From NCBI GenBank assembly GCA_012729335.1, contig JAAYDJ010000021.1, positions 124,001 to 188,000 of the forward strand: a stretch of 64,000 nucleotides of DNA, written 5' to 3'. Made by a program: the position numbers and the translations under genes. The stretch's first letter is position 1. Each line of letters starts with the position of its first letter. This DNA is from Bacteroidales bacterium (GTDB lineage Bacteria > Bacteroidota > Bacteroidia > Bacteroidales > Prolixibacteraceae). The notes beneath the pieces are model-generated. The model ran no database searches, was not told the origin of the DNA, and saw nothing but the letters and a program-made list of their open reading frames with translations. Positions 43,467-53,044 of the stretch are shown one piece after another.

Positions 43467-45653
43467 TCAGTTTTTACTTCGTGGCCGGGAGTTGTCACGG
43501 GTTTCACCGTTGTTGGCCAACAGGAAATCGAGTTGTTTCTTTTCCAGGTTGGTTCTCCAGATTTTAACCTTCACGGGGTCGCCCAGCTGGAATATCCTGC
43601 CGGTATGGCGGCCCCTGATGAGATAGTTTTTCTCGTCAAAAATATAAAAATCGTCGTCGAGTTGACTGACGGGGATCATGCCCTCGATTTTATTCTCGAG
43701 TTCGACATACAGGCCCCAGTCGGTCACCCCCGAGATCACCCCGGGAAACTCTTCTCCCACGTGGTCCTGCATGAATTCAACCTGTTTGTATTTTACAGAA
43801 GCCCTTTCGGCGCTGGCTGCCCGGCTTTCCATTTCGGAGGAGTGGCGGCACATTTCGGCATAGTCGCCCGTATGGGAGGCCCTTCCGCCCTCCAGAAATT
43901 TCTCGAGCAGGCGGTGCACCATCATGTCGGGGTAACGGCGGATGGGAGAGGTGAAATGGGTGTAGTAGTCAAAGGCCAATCCGTAATGACCGATGTTGCG
44001 CACCGAATATTCCGCCTTGGCCATGGCTCTGATGGCCAGCATTTCCACCACATTCTGCTCTTTTTTACCTCTCACATTCTCCAGAAGGTGGTTCATCGAC
44101 TCAGCCACCCCCCGGGGCGTCACTGTTTGGATCCCATAGCCGAACTTGTGAATGAAATTGTTGAAATTCTCCAGTTTTTCGGCATCGGGGCGGTCATGCA
44201 CCCGGTAAACAAATACCCGGGGTCCCTTTTTGTCGGCACCCTTTCCGAATAACTCGGCCACCTTTTTATTGGCCAGGAGCATGAACTCCTCGATGAGTTT
44301 GTTGGCTTCCTTTGACTCCTTGAACCAGACCGACAAGGGTTTGCCTGAGTCGTCGATATCGAATTTCACCTCTACGCGGTCAAAGGCGATGGATCCGGCG
44401 CGGAAACGTTCCTCCCGCATTTTCTGTGCCAGCCCGTTGAGCAAGAGGATCTCCTCGGCCAATTCCCCGCTCCCGGTCTCGATGATCTCCTGGGCTTCCT
44501 CATAACTGAACCTCCGGTCGGAATTGATGACGGTTTTCCCGAACCATTGGTGGAGGACTTTCCCTTCGGGAGTGACCTCGAAAACCGCCGAAAAGCAGAG
44601 TTTATCCTCGTGGGGCCTGAGGGAACACACTCCGTTGGAGAGGTGTTCGGGCAACATGGGCACCACCCTGTCGACCAGGTAGACCGAGGTTCCCCGTTCA
44701 TAGGCTTCCTCGTCGAGTACCGACCCGGGCTTTACGTAATGGGTCACGTCGGCAATATGGATGCCGATTTCAAGATGGCCGTTGTCGAGCTTTTTCAGGG
44801 AGAGGGCGTCGTCAAAATCCTTGGCATCGGCGGGATCGATGGTAAAGGTGGTCACCCCGCGGAAATCGCGGCGACGGTTGTATTCGCTTTGGGGGATTTC
44901 ATCGGGGATTTTTTCGGCGGCTTTCTCCACCTTATCGGGGAAGCGCCGGGGCAGTTCAAACTCGGCGAGGATGGCATGCATTTCGGTGTCATGGACTCCG
45001 GCGTCGCCCAACACCTCGGTAATCACTCCGACCGGGTTCCTGGCGTTCGCAGGCCATTCGGTGATTTCGGCCACCGCCTTCTGTCCGTTTCGGGCACCAT
45101 GGAGGTTCTCAGCAGGAATAAAGATGTCGAAGCTCACCTTTCCCGTGGGCACCAGGAAGGCGTAATTGCGGGTCACTTCGAGGGTTCCGACGAAATACTT
45201 CTTTGACCGTTCGAGGATTTCCACCACCTCTCCTTCGAGGTCATGTCCCTTCCGGCGGGCAAAAAGGTGAACCCTCACCTTGTCGCCGGCCATGGCATGG
45301 AGCAGGTTACGTGCCGAGACATACACGGGGGTTTCCGCCTCATCGCTGTGGAGATAGGCATAACCCGTGGGCTGCATGTCCACCACCCCGGTGATGGTCC
45401 CCCCGCGGGTACGCATCCGGAAACGGCCTCGTCCCATCTCCTCCAGATATCCACTCTCCCTCAACTCCTCCAGCACCACCACCACCAGCTTGCGTGACTC
45501 CTCATCGGTGATCCCCAGGATCGAGGAGAGCTGACGGTAATTGAAGGGCTTCACGGGATCATCATACATCACCGACAAAATCGCCGACTTGAGGTTTTTC
45601 TTGTTGAAGGCCGCCATCTTCCGGCTCTTTTTCTTCTTATCCTTCTTCGACAT
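43467..45653 (-). CDS. rnr: Ribonuclease R
   Basis: 728 residues from ATG 45653 (MSKKDKKKKSRK). The track start 27 codons upstream crosses into the promoter region of the neighbouring gene. Domains in order: an N-terminal winged helix (LKSAILSVMYDDPVKPFNYRQ), cold-shock domains, and the RNB catalytic domain with the metal-binding aspartates in TIDPADAKDFDDALSL. A C-terminal S1 domain follows (GEEFPGVISGVTDWGLYVEL), then a charged tail. It is a 3'-5' exoribonuclease for structured RNA. The Lys-rich N-terminus is common in RNase R. Confidence 0.95.
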   Translation of the reverse strand: MSKKDKKKKSRKMAAFNKKNLKSAILSVMYDDPVKPFNYRQLSSILGITDEESRKLVVVVLEELRESGYLEEMGRGRFRMRTRGGTITGVVDMQPTGYAYLHSDEAETPVYVSARNLLHAMAGDKVRVHLFARRKGHDLEGEVVEILERSKKYFVGTLEVTRNYAFLVPTGKVSFDIFIPAENLHGARNGQKAVAEITEWPANARNPVGVITEVLGDAGVHDTEMHAILAEFELPRRFPDKVEKAAEKIPDEIPQSEYNRRRDFRGVTTFTIDPADAKDFDDALSLKKLDNGHLEIGIHIADVTHYVKPGSVLDEEAYERGTSVYLVDRVVPMLPEHLSNGVCSLRPHEDKLCFSAVFEVTPEGKVLHQWFGKTVINSDRRFSYEEAQEIIETGSGELAEEILLLNGLAQKMREERFRAGSIAFDRVEVKFDIDDSGKPLSVWFKESKEANKLIEEFMLLANKKVAELFGKGADKKGPRVFVYRVHDRPDAEKLENFNNFIHKFGYGIQTVTPRGVAESMNHLLENVRGKKEQNVVEMLAIRAMAKAEYSVRNIGHYGLAFDYYTHFTSPIRRYPDMMVHRLLEKFLEGGRASHTGDYAEMCRHSSEMESRAASAERASVKYKQVEFMQDHVGEEFPGVISGVTDWGLYVELENKIEGMIPVSQLDDDFYIFDEKNYLIRGRHTGRIFQLGDPVKVKIWRTNLEKKQLDFLLANNGETRDNSRPRSKN

Positions 45654-45718
45654 CGCTTTAAAATTTGTGGGAAGGTAAAAAGCTATCGGGGAATAAAAAA
45701 GGTTTTTCAGGGAATTCG

Positions 45719-45726
45719 TATGTTTG
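45719..45726 (+). promoter_or_regulatory. -7 promoter motif (TATGTTTG)
   Basis: TATGTTTG contains the ATG (45720) that the ORF track uses as a start, so the real start should be downstream at 45759 or 45765. Confidence 0.45.
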
Positions 45727-45758
45727 CAACTCACTTTTATTCCGGGAGTGACCGGAAC

Positions 45759-47699
45759 ATGATCATGAAGGAATGTTTTCTGAGAGGTGCAGGGCGGCAG
45801 TTTCCCGTGTGGGTGGCCATTGCCCTGGGGGGGGTGCTTTTTTTCGGGAGGTGTGCCAACCAGGGTATGCCCACCGGAGGTCCGCGCGACTCCATTCCCC
45901 CGGTCCTGGTTGAATCCACACCGGCCATGAGATGCACCGGTTTCACGGGCAAGGAGATCAGGCTGACCTTCAACGAATACATCGTTCCCGACGAGGTGTC
46001 GGAAGAGTTGGTGGTTTCACCGCCCCTGACCAAACGGCCTTCGGTCAGAACCAAATCCAAATCGCTCATCGTAGCCTTTAATGAGGATCTGAAGCCTGGG
46101 ATGACCTATTCCATGGATTTCAAGAATTCGGTAGCCGACAACAACGAGAGGAATCCCTATCCGGGGCTGAGATTGCTTTTCAGCACCGGTGATCAGATCG
46201 ACACCCTGCGTGTGGCGGGGATGGTCAAAACCGCGGCCCGCCTCGATCCCCAGGAGAAAATCATCGTCATGCTCTACGCCAGCCATGAGGATAGCGCCGT
46301 CACCCGTACCGTTCCCGACTATATTGCCCGCACCGACAGCCGGGGGCTCTATCTTTTCGACAATGTCAAACCGGGAAGTTACCGTCTTTACGCCGTCAAC
46401 GATGCCAACACCAACCTGCGGTATGATCCGGGGGCCGAGGAGTTTGCCTTCTGCGACTCCCTGGTGGTGCCCTCCGCGGAATTCGTAGCCCAGCCCGACA
46501 CCCTGGCCGTGGGCGCCGACAGCCTCCTCATCACCGGCCATACCCTCTTCAGGCCTGATCCCATTTACCTGAGAACCTTCACCGAGGAGTTCTTCGAACA
46601 GTACCTCGACAAATCGGTCCGCGACACCCGCAACAAATGCACCTTCGTCTTCGGGGAACCGGTCAGCGACACCCTCGGTCTCAGGCTCCTCAACCAGGAA
46701 GCCGACCGGTGGTACCTCATTGAACACAATCCCGAATGGGATTCCCTGACCGTGTGGATCACCGACACGCTGATTGCCAGGATGGACACCCTTCAGCTGG
46801 AAGTGGCCTACAACCAGCGGGATTCGGTGCAGCAGACCTTTCTGCAGCGCGATACCGTTGAATTGCTCTTCACCGACCGGGAAAAACAGGACACCCGCCG
46901 CCGGAGAAGAGACGACGGTGCACCGCAGGTCACCCTCTTCAGCTTCTCTGACAACATCAAAACCGCGGGCTTCGACCTGAATCTCCCCATCCGTCTGCAA
47001 ACCCCCGAACCGGTGGGCCAATTCGATTTCGGCGCCATCAGGCTCCATGCCCTTTCCGAAAAGGACACCACCCTGCTGCAGCCATCCATCACCAGGGACA
47101 CCACGGAGTGGCGGACTTACAGGATTGACTGGCCCTGGGAGGCGGAAGCCACCTACCTCCTCGAAATCGATTCGGCAGCATGCACCAGCATATACGGCGT
47201 GGTGAACCAAAAGGTCAGAAAACAGTTCACCACCCAGAAAGAGGACTTCTACGGAAAGATCATCCTGGATCTGACGCCCACCTCCGAACCGCTCATCGCC
47301 GAACTCCTCGACCCCTCGAAAGAGGAGAAACTCCTGCGGTCGCTGCCGGTCACGGGCGGAAACAGGGTGACCTTTGATTATCTTCCCCCTTCCAAATACA
47401 AGGTGAGGATTCTTTTCGACCGGAACGGGAACGGCAGATGGGATCCGGGGGTATTCACCTCACGGGAGCAACCCGAAAGGGTCGCCTATCTTCCCGAGAT
47501 TGTGAAAGTCCGCTCCAACTGGGAGAAAGTGTTCCAATGGGATCTCAAGCCTGATCCTACCTTCCCGAAGGTCCTTATTGACAAGGAGGAGGAAGAGCAG
47601 CGCCTTAAACAGCAACAGGAACAGCAGCGCCGTGACTCGGAAAGGGAAAGGGAGATTCCCGACGGGGAACAGGGCTTTCCCATGCCCGGTCGGTTCTAG
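45759..47699 (+). CDS. Large Ig-like (SbsA/Big_5 type) lipoprotein
   Basis: 646 residues from ATG 45759 (45765 also possible). The signal peptide has the lipobox LGGVLFFGRC, then CANQGMPTGGPRDSIPPVL, which is the constant beginning of this Bacteroidota lipoprotein family. An Ig-like domain follows (EIRLTFNEYIVPDEV, VAFNEDLKPGMTYSM), later segments are beta-rich, and the C-terminus is a Gln/Glu/Arg-rich coil (RLKQQQEQQRRDSERE). Anchored in the outer membrane. Function unknown. Divergent from rnr. Confidence 0.82.
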   Translation: MIMKECFLRGAGRQFPVWVAIALGGVLFFGRCANQGMPTGGPRDSIPPVLVESTPAMRCTGFTGKEIRLTFNEYIVPDEVSEELVVSPPLTKRPSVRTKSKSLIVAFNEDLKPGMTYSMDFKNSVADNNERNPYPGLRLLFSTGDQIDTLRVAGMVKTAARLDPQEKIIVMLYASHEDSAVTRTVPDYIARTDSRGLYLFDNVKPGSYRLYAVNDANTNLRYDPGAEEFAFCDSLVVPSAEFVAQPDTLAVGADSLLITGHTLFRPDPIYLRTFTEEFFEQYLDKSVRDTRNKCTFVFGEPVSDTLGLRLLNQEADRWYLIEHNPEWDSLTVWITDTLIARMDTLQLEVAYNQRDSVQQTFLQRDTVELLFTDREKQDTRRRRRDDGAPQVTLFSFSDNIKTAGFDLNLPIRLQTPEPVGQFDFGAIRLHALSEKDTTLLQPSITRDTTEWRTYRIDWPWEAEATYLLEIDSAACTSIYGVVNQKVRKQFTTQKEDFYGKIILDLTPTSEPLIAELLDPSKEEKLLRSLPVTGGNRVTFDYLPPSKYKVRILFDRNGNGRWDPGVFTSREQPERVAYLPEIVKVRSNWEKVFQWDLKPDPTFPKVLIDKEEEEQRLKQQQEQQRRDSEREREIPDGEQGFPMPGRF

Positions 47700-47843
47700 C
47701 TGGCATCGGAGCACCTGAAAGGTCTCATTGTTTCCACATTTTCAGATTATATGTTCCGTAGCGCAGATATGGAAACTTACCTGCAGATGGCATATGGCCG
47801 CAAACCCACCACCGCTCTCCGGAGTCCCGCCTGCCAGGGTTCT

Positions 47844-47987
47844 GTTCAGGGATGCGTTCAGTGGTGCGTTCAGGGATTCATTCAGGGATGCGTTTAAGGA
47901 TGCGTTCAGGGATGCGTTCAGGGATTCATTCAGGGATTCATTCAGGGGTGCGTTCAGTGGTTTGTTCAGGGATTTGTTCAGGGGTGC
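47844..47987. repeat. Minisatellite, twelve 12-bp units
   Basis: Twelve contiguous units of the form GTTCAGGGATGC, with variants ATTCAGGGATGC, GTTCAGTGGTGC, GTTCAGGGATTC and GTTTAAGGATGC. There are no spacers. It is intergenic, between the Ig-like lipoprotein gene and the 95-aa gene. Confidence 0.95.
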
Positions 47988-48039
47988 ATTGTCTTACCCT
48001 GAGGGCATACCGAAAGCTTTAAGTTTGGAAAATAATCTG

Positions 48040-48047
48040 TACTTTTG
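48040..48047 (+). promoter_or_regulatory. -7 promoter motif (TACTTTTG)
   Basis: TACTTTTG 20 bases before ATG 48068, a good position for the small gene's promoter. Confidence 0.45.
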
Positions 48048-48067
48048 AAGTTGTAAAATTTGAAAAC

Positions 48068-48355
48068 ATGGCCAGTATCCGTTCCCTGAAAAAGGACATC
48101 GACCTGTTGCTCTCACTGGTACTTGAGGATTGCATGTACGTGATGGAGCATTATCCGGAAGCCGACAAGGAAAAGGTCAACGCCATCGCCCGGGAGGTGA
48201 TGGCCCGGCACCGTGACCTCCGCGCCATGGTCAATCATCCCGACGGCAAGGAGAATCCCGCAGTGGTAAAGGAATACATGCGGTCGGTGGTCAATAAACT
48301 CTATGACGTGGCCGACCAGGCTCTGGAACAGCTCTTGTCGGAGGTGAAAAAGTAA
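48068..48355 (+). CDS. Conserved small helical protein, 95 aa
   Basis: 95 residues from ATG 48068, all-helical in appearance (SLKKDIDLLLSLVLEDCMYV, EYMRSVVNKLYDVADQALEQLLSEVKK), acidic, with no signal peptide or membrane helix. It looks like a small cytoplasmic protein of the kind conserved in Bacteroidota without an assigned function. It has its own promoter motif. Confidence 0.7.
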   Translation: MASIRSLKKDIDLLLSLVLEDCMYVMEHYPEADKEKVNAIAREVMARHRDLRAMVNHPDGKENPAVVKEYMRSVVNKLYDVADQALEQLLSEVKK

Positions 48356-48427
48356 CCTGACCCTCCATAAAATCCCTCTCTCCCCGAAAGGCCCATCCCG
48401 GTGGTGGTCCGGTCCCGAAAAAGTTAC

Positions 48428-48435
48428 TACTTTTG
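48428..48435 (+). promoter_or_regulatory. -7 promoter motif (TACTTTTG)
   Basis: TACTTTTG 26 bases before ATG 48462. Confidence 0.45.
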
Positions 48436-48461
48436 GAACGGAAACATTGATTTAAACGGTA

Positions 48462-49376
48462 ATGGATTACGAAACCGGGAAAAAAGGAAATTTTCTGGGC
48501 GCGACCCCCAAAGACCGGCGGAACAACGTCATTGTCATTTTGTTGGCGGTGATTCTGGCGGTGATGCTGTTTCTGTTTTTTGCACAGAGGAAAAGCAACC
48601 GGATCATTGTGGGGCAAATCACGGCCCAGAAGGACTCCATAGAGGTGGAGCTTACGCAGATCATTGCCGGGTACGACAGCCTGAAGGTGGAAAACGACAC
48701 CCTTTCACAACAGATATACATGGCCCAATCGCGGGTCAGGGACCTGTTGCTGGAGGTGGAGCAGACCAGGCGGGTGAGTCTGGACCGGATCAACCGCTAC
48801 CAGAAGGAGGTGACCACCCTGCGTGACATCATGCGCAATTACATCGTTCAGATCGACTCTCTGAACCGGCGCAACCAGTTGCTGATGGCCGAGAACCTGG
48901 AGGTGAAGGAGCAGGCCCGCCAGGTGGAGAGCCGGAATGAGCAGCTCACTCAGGAAAAACAAGAACTCGAGGAGAACCTGAAACGGGCGGCCGCACTGGA
49001 GGTCAGGGAGCTGACCGCCGCCGGCATGAACGACCGCAACAAGGATACCCGTTTTGCCGACCGGACGGTGATGATCAGGGTCAACATGGTCATCAACCAG
49101 AACATCACGGCTAAACGGGGCGCCAAAAACATCTACGTCCGCATCATGCGCCCCGACCAGCTCCTCCTCAACAAATCATCCGATGACCGCTTCCGTTACG
49201 AAGACCTTCACATACCCTATACGGCGGCCCGGGAAATCAACTACGAAGGCAATGACCTTCCCGTAGCCATTTACTGGGACAACAAAGGGCAGTCGCCCCT
49301 CATTCCGGGAAATTACACCATCGACGTATTTGCCGACGGAAACAACATCGGCACCACCGTGCTGGAATTGAAATAA
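48462..49376 (+). CDS. Membrane-anchored coiled-coil protein, 304 aa
   Basis: 304 residues from ATG 48462. A short cytoplasmic basic segment is followed by one membrane helix (NVIVILLAVILAVMLFLFFA, about 22-41). A long periplasmic coiled coil comes next (about 55-180, heptads in KVENDTLSQQIYMAQSRVRD and QVESRNEQLTQEKQELEENL). A compact C-terminal beta domain ends the chain (TVMIRVNMVINQNI.., YTIDVFADGNNIGTTVLEL). I do not recognise a named domain. The architecture fits an envelope scaffold or tether. Confidence 0.65.
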   Translation: MDYETGKKGNFLGATPKDRRNNVIVILLAVILAVMLFLFFAQRKSNRIIVGQITAQKDSIEVELTQIIAGYDSLKVENDTLSQQIYMAQSRVRDLLLEVEQTRRVSLDRINRYQKEVTTLRDIMRNYIVQIDSLNRRNQLLMAENLEVKEQARQVESRNEQLTQEKQELEENLKRAAALEVRELTAAGMNDRNKDTRFADRTVMIRVNMVINQNITAKRGAKNIYVRIMRPDQLLLNKSSDDRFRYEDLHIPYTAAREINYEGNDLPVAIYWDNKGQSPLIPGNYTIDVFADGNNIGTTVLELK

Positions 49377-49446
49377 CCGGGATGAACAAATGGGCTTCCA
49401 CGGTGACATTATGACCGCCGGGATATGAAAATTAAAGCCGGGGTGT

Positions 49447-49454
49447 TATTTTTG
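49447..49454 (+). promoter_or_regulatory. -7 promoter motif for pheS (TATTTTTG)
   Basis: TATTTTTG 21 bases before ATG 49476. Confidence 0.45.
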
Positions 49455-49475
49455 TGTCGTTAAAGTATCCTGCAG

Positions 49476-50495
49476 ATGTTAGAAAAGATCAAAGCCCTGA
49501 AAGGGGAAATTGAGGCGGCGGCGCCGGAAACGGCTCTCCAGCTGGAAGAGCTCCGTATCAGGCTCATCAGCAAGAAGGGGGTGATCAGCCAGCTCTTTGA
49601 GGAGTTCAGGGAAGTGGATCCTCTGTTGAAGAAAGAGGTGGGAAAAGCCCTCAACGAGCTGAAGAACAGCGCCATGGAAAAGATCAACCGGCTAAAGGAG
49701 CTGCTTGATGCCCGCCAGGAGGAGGGGAGCCGTGCCGACCTGACCGCCCCCGGCGATGCCCTTACGCTGGGGTCACGCCATCCCCTGGCCATCGTGCGCA
49801 ACCGGATCACCTCCATTTTCGGACGGCTGGGATTCACCGTGGCCGAAGGCCCCGAAATTGAAGACGACTGGCATGTATTCTCAGCCCTGAACTTTCCCCC
49901 TGAACACCCGGCCCGCGACATGCAGGATACCTTCTTCATAGAAAAAAATCCCGACATTTTGCTGCGCACCCATACCTCCAGCGTGCAAATCAGGGTCATG
50001 GAACGGAGCCAGCCCCCCATCCGGGCCATTTTCCCCGGAAGGGTCTTCCGCAATGAGGCCATCTCGGCCCGCTCCCACTGTATTTTCCACCAGGTGGAGG
50101 GCCTTTATGTCGACCAGAACGTCTCCTTCGCCGACCTGAAACAAACCCTGCTCTATTTTGCCCGGGAACTCTTCGGCGAAGGTACCGAAATACGCCTGCG
50201 CCCCTCCTATTTCCCCTTCACGGAACCTTCTGCGGAAATGGACGTGAGTTGTTCCATTTGTGGCGGAAAGGGATGCAATCTTTGCAAATACACGGGATGG
50301 CTCGAAATCCTGGGATGCGGGATGGTCGACCCCAATGTCCTGGAAGCCTGCAACATCGACAGCAACAAGTATACGGGGTACGCCTTTGGGATGGGCATTG
50401 AACGGATTACCATGCTGCTCTACGGTGTAAAAGACATCCGCCTCTACTTTGAAAACGACGTTCGTTTCCTGAGGCAGTTCCGCTCCGCATTATAG
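49476..50495 (+). CDS. pheS: Phenylalanyl-tRNA synthetase alpha subunit
   Basis: 339 residues from ATG 49476. An N-terminal coiled coil (LEKIKALKGEIEAA) is followed by the class II catalytic domain: HPLAIVRNRITSIFGRLGFTVAEGPEIEDDWHVF, LRTHTSSVQIRVME, RVFRNEAISARSH (motif 2) and GMGIERITMLLYGVKDIRLY (motif 3). Cys-rich SCSICGGKGCNLCKYTGW is an insertion seen in many PheS. It forms an (alpha-beta)2 enzyme with PheT, which is not adjacent here. Confidence 0.96.
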   Translation: MLEKIKALKGEIEAAAPETALQLEELRIRLISKKGVISQLFEEFREVDPLLKKEVGKALNELKNSAMEKINRLKELLDARQEEGSRADLTAPGDALTLGSRHPLAIVRNRITSIFGRLGFTVAEGPEIEDDWHVFSALNFPPEHPARDMQDTFFIEKNPDILLRTHTSSVQIRVMERSQPPIRAIFPGRVFRNEAISARSHCIFHQVEGLYVDQNVSFADLKQTLLYFARELFGEGTEIRLRPSYFPFTEPSAEMDVSCSICGGKGCNLCKYTGWLEILGCGMVDPNVLEACNIDSNKYTGYAFGMGIERITMLLYGVKDIRLYFENDVRFLRQFRSAL

Positions 50496-50497
50496 CA

Positions 50498-52171
50498 TCA
50501 ATTGGCGGAGATTACCGTGCCCGGGGCGAAGTAACGGGCATAGGCGGCAGGATCCGTGAGGACTTCACGGGCTTTGAGAATATCGGGATCTTCACGCAGC
50601 ATGGCCCTGATAGCCCCCTTCTGATAATAATAACGGCCTACAATTTCATCCTTCAACAGGTCGCTGATCTCCTTGCGGAATAGCCTGAGGTCCTTGTCGA
50701 GGTCGGGTTTCAGCCGGGCCTCCAGGTTCTTGAATTCCGCCTCCGCCACCTCGTAATATTTCTCGGAACGGGCCGTTTTCAGAAGTTCTTCAAAGGCATC
50801 GCCGGTTTCAGAATCGTATTGGAATCCGCTGTTTTTCACAAATTCGGTGAAATCGCGGTATATCTCATCGGTGATGGTAAAATCTTCGGGTGGTGCGATG
50901 GCGGCTGTTTTGGCGGCGAACCGGGTGGCGTAATCAAAGAGGATGAAACGGGTGACCAGTTCGATCGCCAGGTTGCTCAGATCGTCCTGTTCCACCTTGA
51001 TGTCGGGGACCACGCCCCCGCCGTCATAGACTTTCCTTCCCCTTTTGGTCCTGAATTCGGAGATGAGAGAATCGGGGACCATGCCCACGCTGCCGTCTTC
51101 GTTGCGGTGGGAGTAGTCGAGGGCCTGGATGCACCGGCCGCTGGGCACGTAATATTTGGCGGTGGTCACCTTCAGTTTGGTATTGTAGCTCAGGTCACGG
51201 GTCGTTTGTACCAGCCCCTTCCCGAAGGTCCTGGTCCCGATGACCAGTCCGCGGTCCAGGTCCTGCATCGCCCCGGCAATGATCTCGGAGGCCGAAGCCG
51301 ACCCCCTGTCGGTGATCACCGCCAGCCTCACCGTGGTATCGATGGGTTGCTGCGTGGCCTTATACACATTGTCCCATTCCTTCACCTTCCCCCGGGTACT
51401 TACAATTTCCGACCCCCGGGGAACAAACAGGTTCATGATCTTCACCGACTCAATCAGGAGTCCGCCCGGATTGGAACGCAGGTCAAGGATCAGCGACTCG
51501 GGCTGATGCTGCCTTTTCAGTTCCTGATAAGCTTTCTTCACCTCATCGCCGCAATCCTGGGTGAAATTGGAAAGCCTGATGTAGGCGCTCTTTTCATCGA
51601 GCATGCCATAGTACGGCACTGCGGGTATGGAGATCTTCTCCCTGACCACATCCACCTCAAAACTCTTTTTATCGCCGGGGCGCTGGATCTTCACCCTCAC
51701 GGGTTTCATGGCGGGTCCTTTCAGCAGGTTGCTGACATCCTCCGTGGTCATAGTGGACGTGGATTTCCCTTCCACCTCCAGGAGAATATCGCCGGCCTTT
51801 AATCCCGATTTCTGGGCGGGAAATCCCTCATAAGGTTCTGCAATGATGATATGTTCATTCTGCTTGCTGATCAGCGCTCCGATCCCGGCATACTCACCGG
51901 TGGTCATGAACTTGAAATCCTCCACATCGGCTTCCGAGATGTAGTTCGTGTAGGGATCAAGCGACTCCAGCATCTTGTCAATGCTGGTTTTCACCAGTTT
52001 GTTGGGCTGGATGTCATCGACATAAAAGGCGTTCAGCTCCCTGAACAGGGAATAATAGATATCTAGATTCTTGGCAATTTCAAAATTCTTCTGGTCATTG
52101 GTAAAACCAAACAGAAAAACGGCCGTACCTGCGGCCACGACAAACGCAAAAAGTAACCTTCTGATCTTCAT
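50498..52171 (-). CDS. C-terminal processing protease (S41)
   Basis: 557 residues from ATG 52171, convergent with pheS and ending two bases from its stop. A membrane signal (LLFAFVVAAGTAVFLFGF) leads to a PDZ domain (GIGALISKQNEHIIIAEPYEGFPAQKSG) and the S41 catalytic core. The nucleophile is the serine of DRGSASASEIIAGAM, and the base is the lysine in GTRTFGKGLVQTT. CtpA-type enzymes cleave tails of envelope proteins in the periplasm. The long C-terminal helical part is usual for the Bacteroidota form. Confidence 0.92.
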   Translation of the reverse strand: MKIRRLLFAFVVAAGTAVFLFGFTNDQKNFEIAKNLDIYYSLFRELNAFYVDDIQPNKLVKTSIDKMLESLDPYTNYISEADVEDFKFMTTGEYAGIGALISKQNEHIIIAEPYEGFPAQKSGLKAGDILLEVEGKSTSTMTTEDVSNLLKGPAMKPVRVKIQRPGDKKSFEVDVVREKISIPAVPYYGMLDEKSAYIRLSNFTQDCGDEVKKAYQELKRQHQPESLILDLRSNPGGLLIESVKIMNLFVPRGSEIVSTRGKVKEWDNVYKATQQPIDTTVRLAVITDRGSASASEIIAGAMQDLDRGLVIGTRTFGKGLVQTTRDLSYNTKLKVTTAKYYVPSGRCIQALDYSHRNEDGSVGMVPDSLISEFRTKRGRKVYDGGGVVPDIKVEQDDLSNLAIELVTRFILFDYATRFAAKTAAIAPPEDFTITDEIYRDFTEFVKNSGFQYDSETGDAFEELLKTARSEKYYEVAEAEFKNLEARLKPDLDKDLRLFRKEISDLLKDEIVGRYYYQKGAIRAMLREDPDILKAREVLTDPAAYARYFAPGTVISAN

Positions 52172-52193
52172 TTCTCCATCTTCTAAACCAGGG

Positions 52194-52201
52194 CAAAATT
52201 A
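52194..52201 (-). promoter_or_regulatory. -7 promoter motif for the S41 protease gene (TAATTTTG)
   Basis: Minus-strand TAATTTTG, 22 bases before ATG 52171. Confidence 0.45.
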
Positions 52202-52284
52202 GCAAAACATACGGCACTCAGGAGTTTTACCGGTAAATTTCACCCATTCGGCGAAATGTGGTACCGTTTTGAATCTGATGATGA

Positions 52285-52292
52285 TATGTTTG
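52285..52292 (+). promoter_or_regulatory. -7 promoter motif (TATGTTTG)
   Basis: TATGTTTG 35 bases before the DUF2807 gene start at 52328. GAAAGGAG precedes that ATG as a ribosome site. Confidence 0.4.
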
Positions 52293-52327
52293 TATCGGAT
52301 TAATAACGGTGTGAAAGGAGTCAAGTT

Positions 52328-53044
52328 ATGAGGCGGTTGGTTTTATTTGGAGCGGCAGCCCTTATGGGTTCTTTTCTGAGTTCCTGCTTTTTCATGGGAC
52401 CTTCGGTGAAGGGAAACGGAGAGGTGAGAACCGAGGAGAGGAAAGTGGAGCCCTTTTCGGGCGTCAGCGTAACCAGCGGTATGAATGTGGAGCTCATCCA
52501 GGGGGAAGAGCAGAATGTGAAGGTAGTGGCCGACGCGAACCTGCACAAGCTGATTGAAACCCATGTGGAAGACGGCATCCTGGAGATCAGGGCGCTGGCC
52601 AACATCTGGCGGGCTAACGAGAAGAAGGTGGTGGTCACGGTCAGGGATCTGGATGAGATCTCCGGAACCGCGGGCAGCAATATTTCCTCCGGGAACCAGC
52701 TGGTGGCCGACCAGTTAAAGGTCCGCGGATCGGCGGGAAGCAACATCAGGCTGGAAATTGAAGGCCAGCAGGTGGAGCTCAGCGGTTCTTCGGGGGCCAA
52801 CATCAGGCTGAAAGGGGGAGCACACCAGTTCAGGGTAAAAACCTCCTCCGGGGCCAACATCAAGGCTGGAGACTTTTTAGCTTCAACCTGTGACGTAGAC
52901 GCTTCCAGCGGGGGCAACGTGTGGGTCTCGGTGCAGAACGAACTCACCGCCGACGCCTCCAGCGGCGGAAATATCTTCTATCAGGGAACCCCTCCGCAGA
53001 TCACGGTGAACACCTCTTCAGGCGGAAACATCATCAAGAAATAA
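52328..53044 (+). CDS. Head-GIN (DUF2807) lipoprotein
   Basis: 238 residues from ATG 52328 with a clear ribosome site. The lipoprotein signal ends in GSFLSSC. The DUF2807 domain starts at VEPFSGVSVTSGMNVELIQG. The second half is a run of short beta-helix-like steps with the repeated theme S-S-G-(A/G)-N-(I/V), as in GSSGANIRLKGG, TSSGANIKAGD, ASSGGNVWVS and TSSGGNIIKK. This is the usual GIN-domain pattern of Bacteroidota. Function unknown. Probably an outer-membrane-anchored surface protein. Confidence 0.88.
   Translation: MRRLVLFGAAALMGSFLSSCFFMGPSVKGNGEVRTEERKVEPFSGVSVTSGMNVELIQGEEQNVKVVADANLHKLIETHVEDGILEIRALANIWRANEKKVVVTVRDLDEISGTAGSNISSGNQLVADQLKVRGSAGSNIRLEIEGQQVELSGSSGANIRLKGGAHQFRVKTSSGANIKAGDFLASTCDVDASSGGNVWVSVQNELTADASSGGNIFYQGTPPQITVNTSSGGNIIKK

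Larger units (their letters stand above)
47700..48067. other. Intergenic stretch dominated by a 12-bp minisatellite
   Basis: Apart from the repeat array at 47844-47987 and the promoter motif at 48040, this ~370-base gap shows no gene I can support. The open frame 47728-48048 is made of the repeat (FRDA/FRDS units) and has no credible start context. Confidence 0.6.

Noticed and set aside
47844-47987. CRISPR array or coding repeat (FRDA/FRDS)
   Set aside because: The 12-bp units have no spacers. The open frame 47728-48048 has no start context and exists only because the period is a multiple of three.
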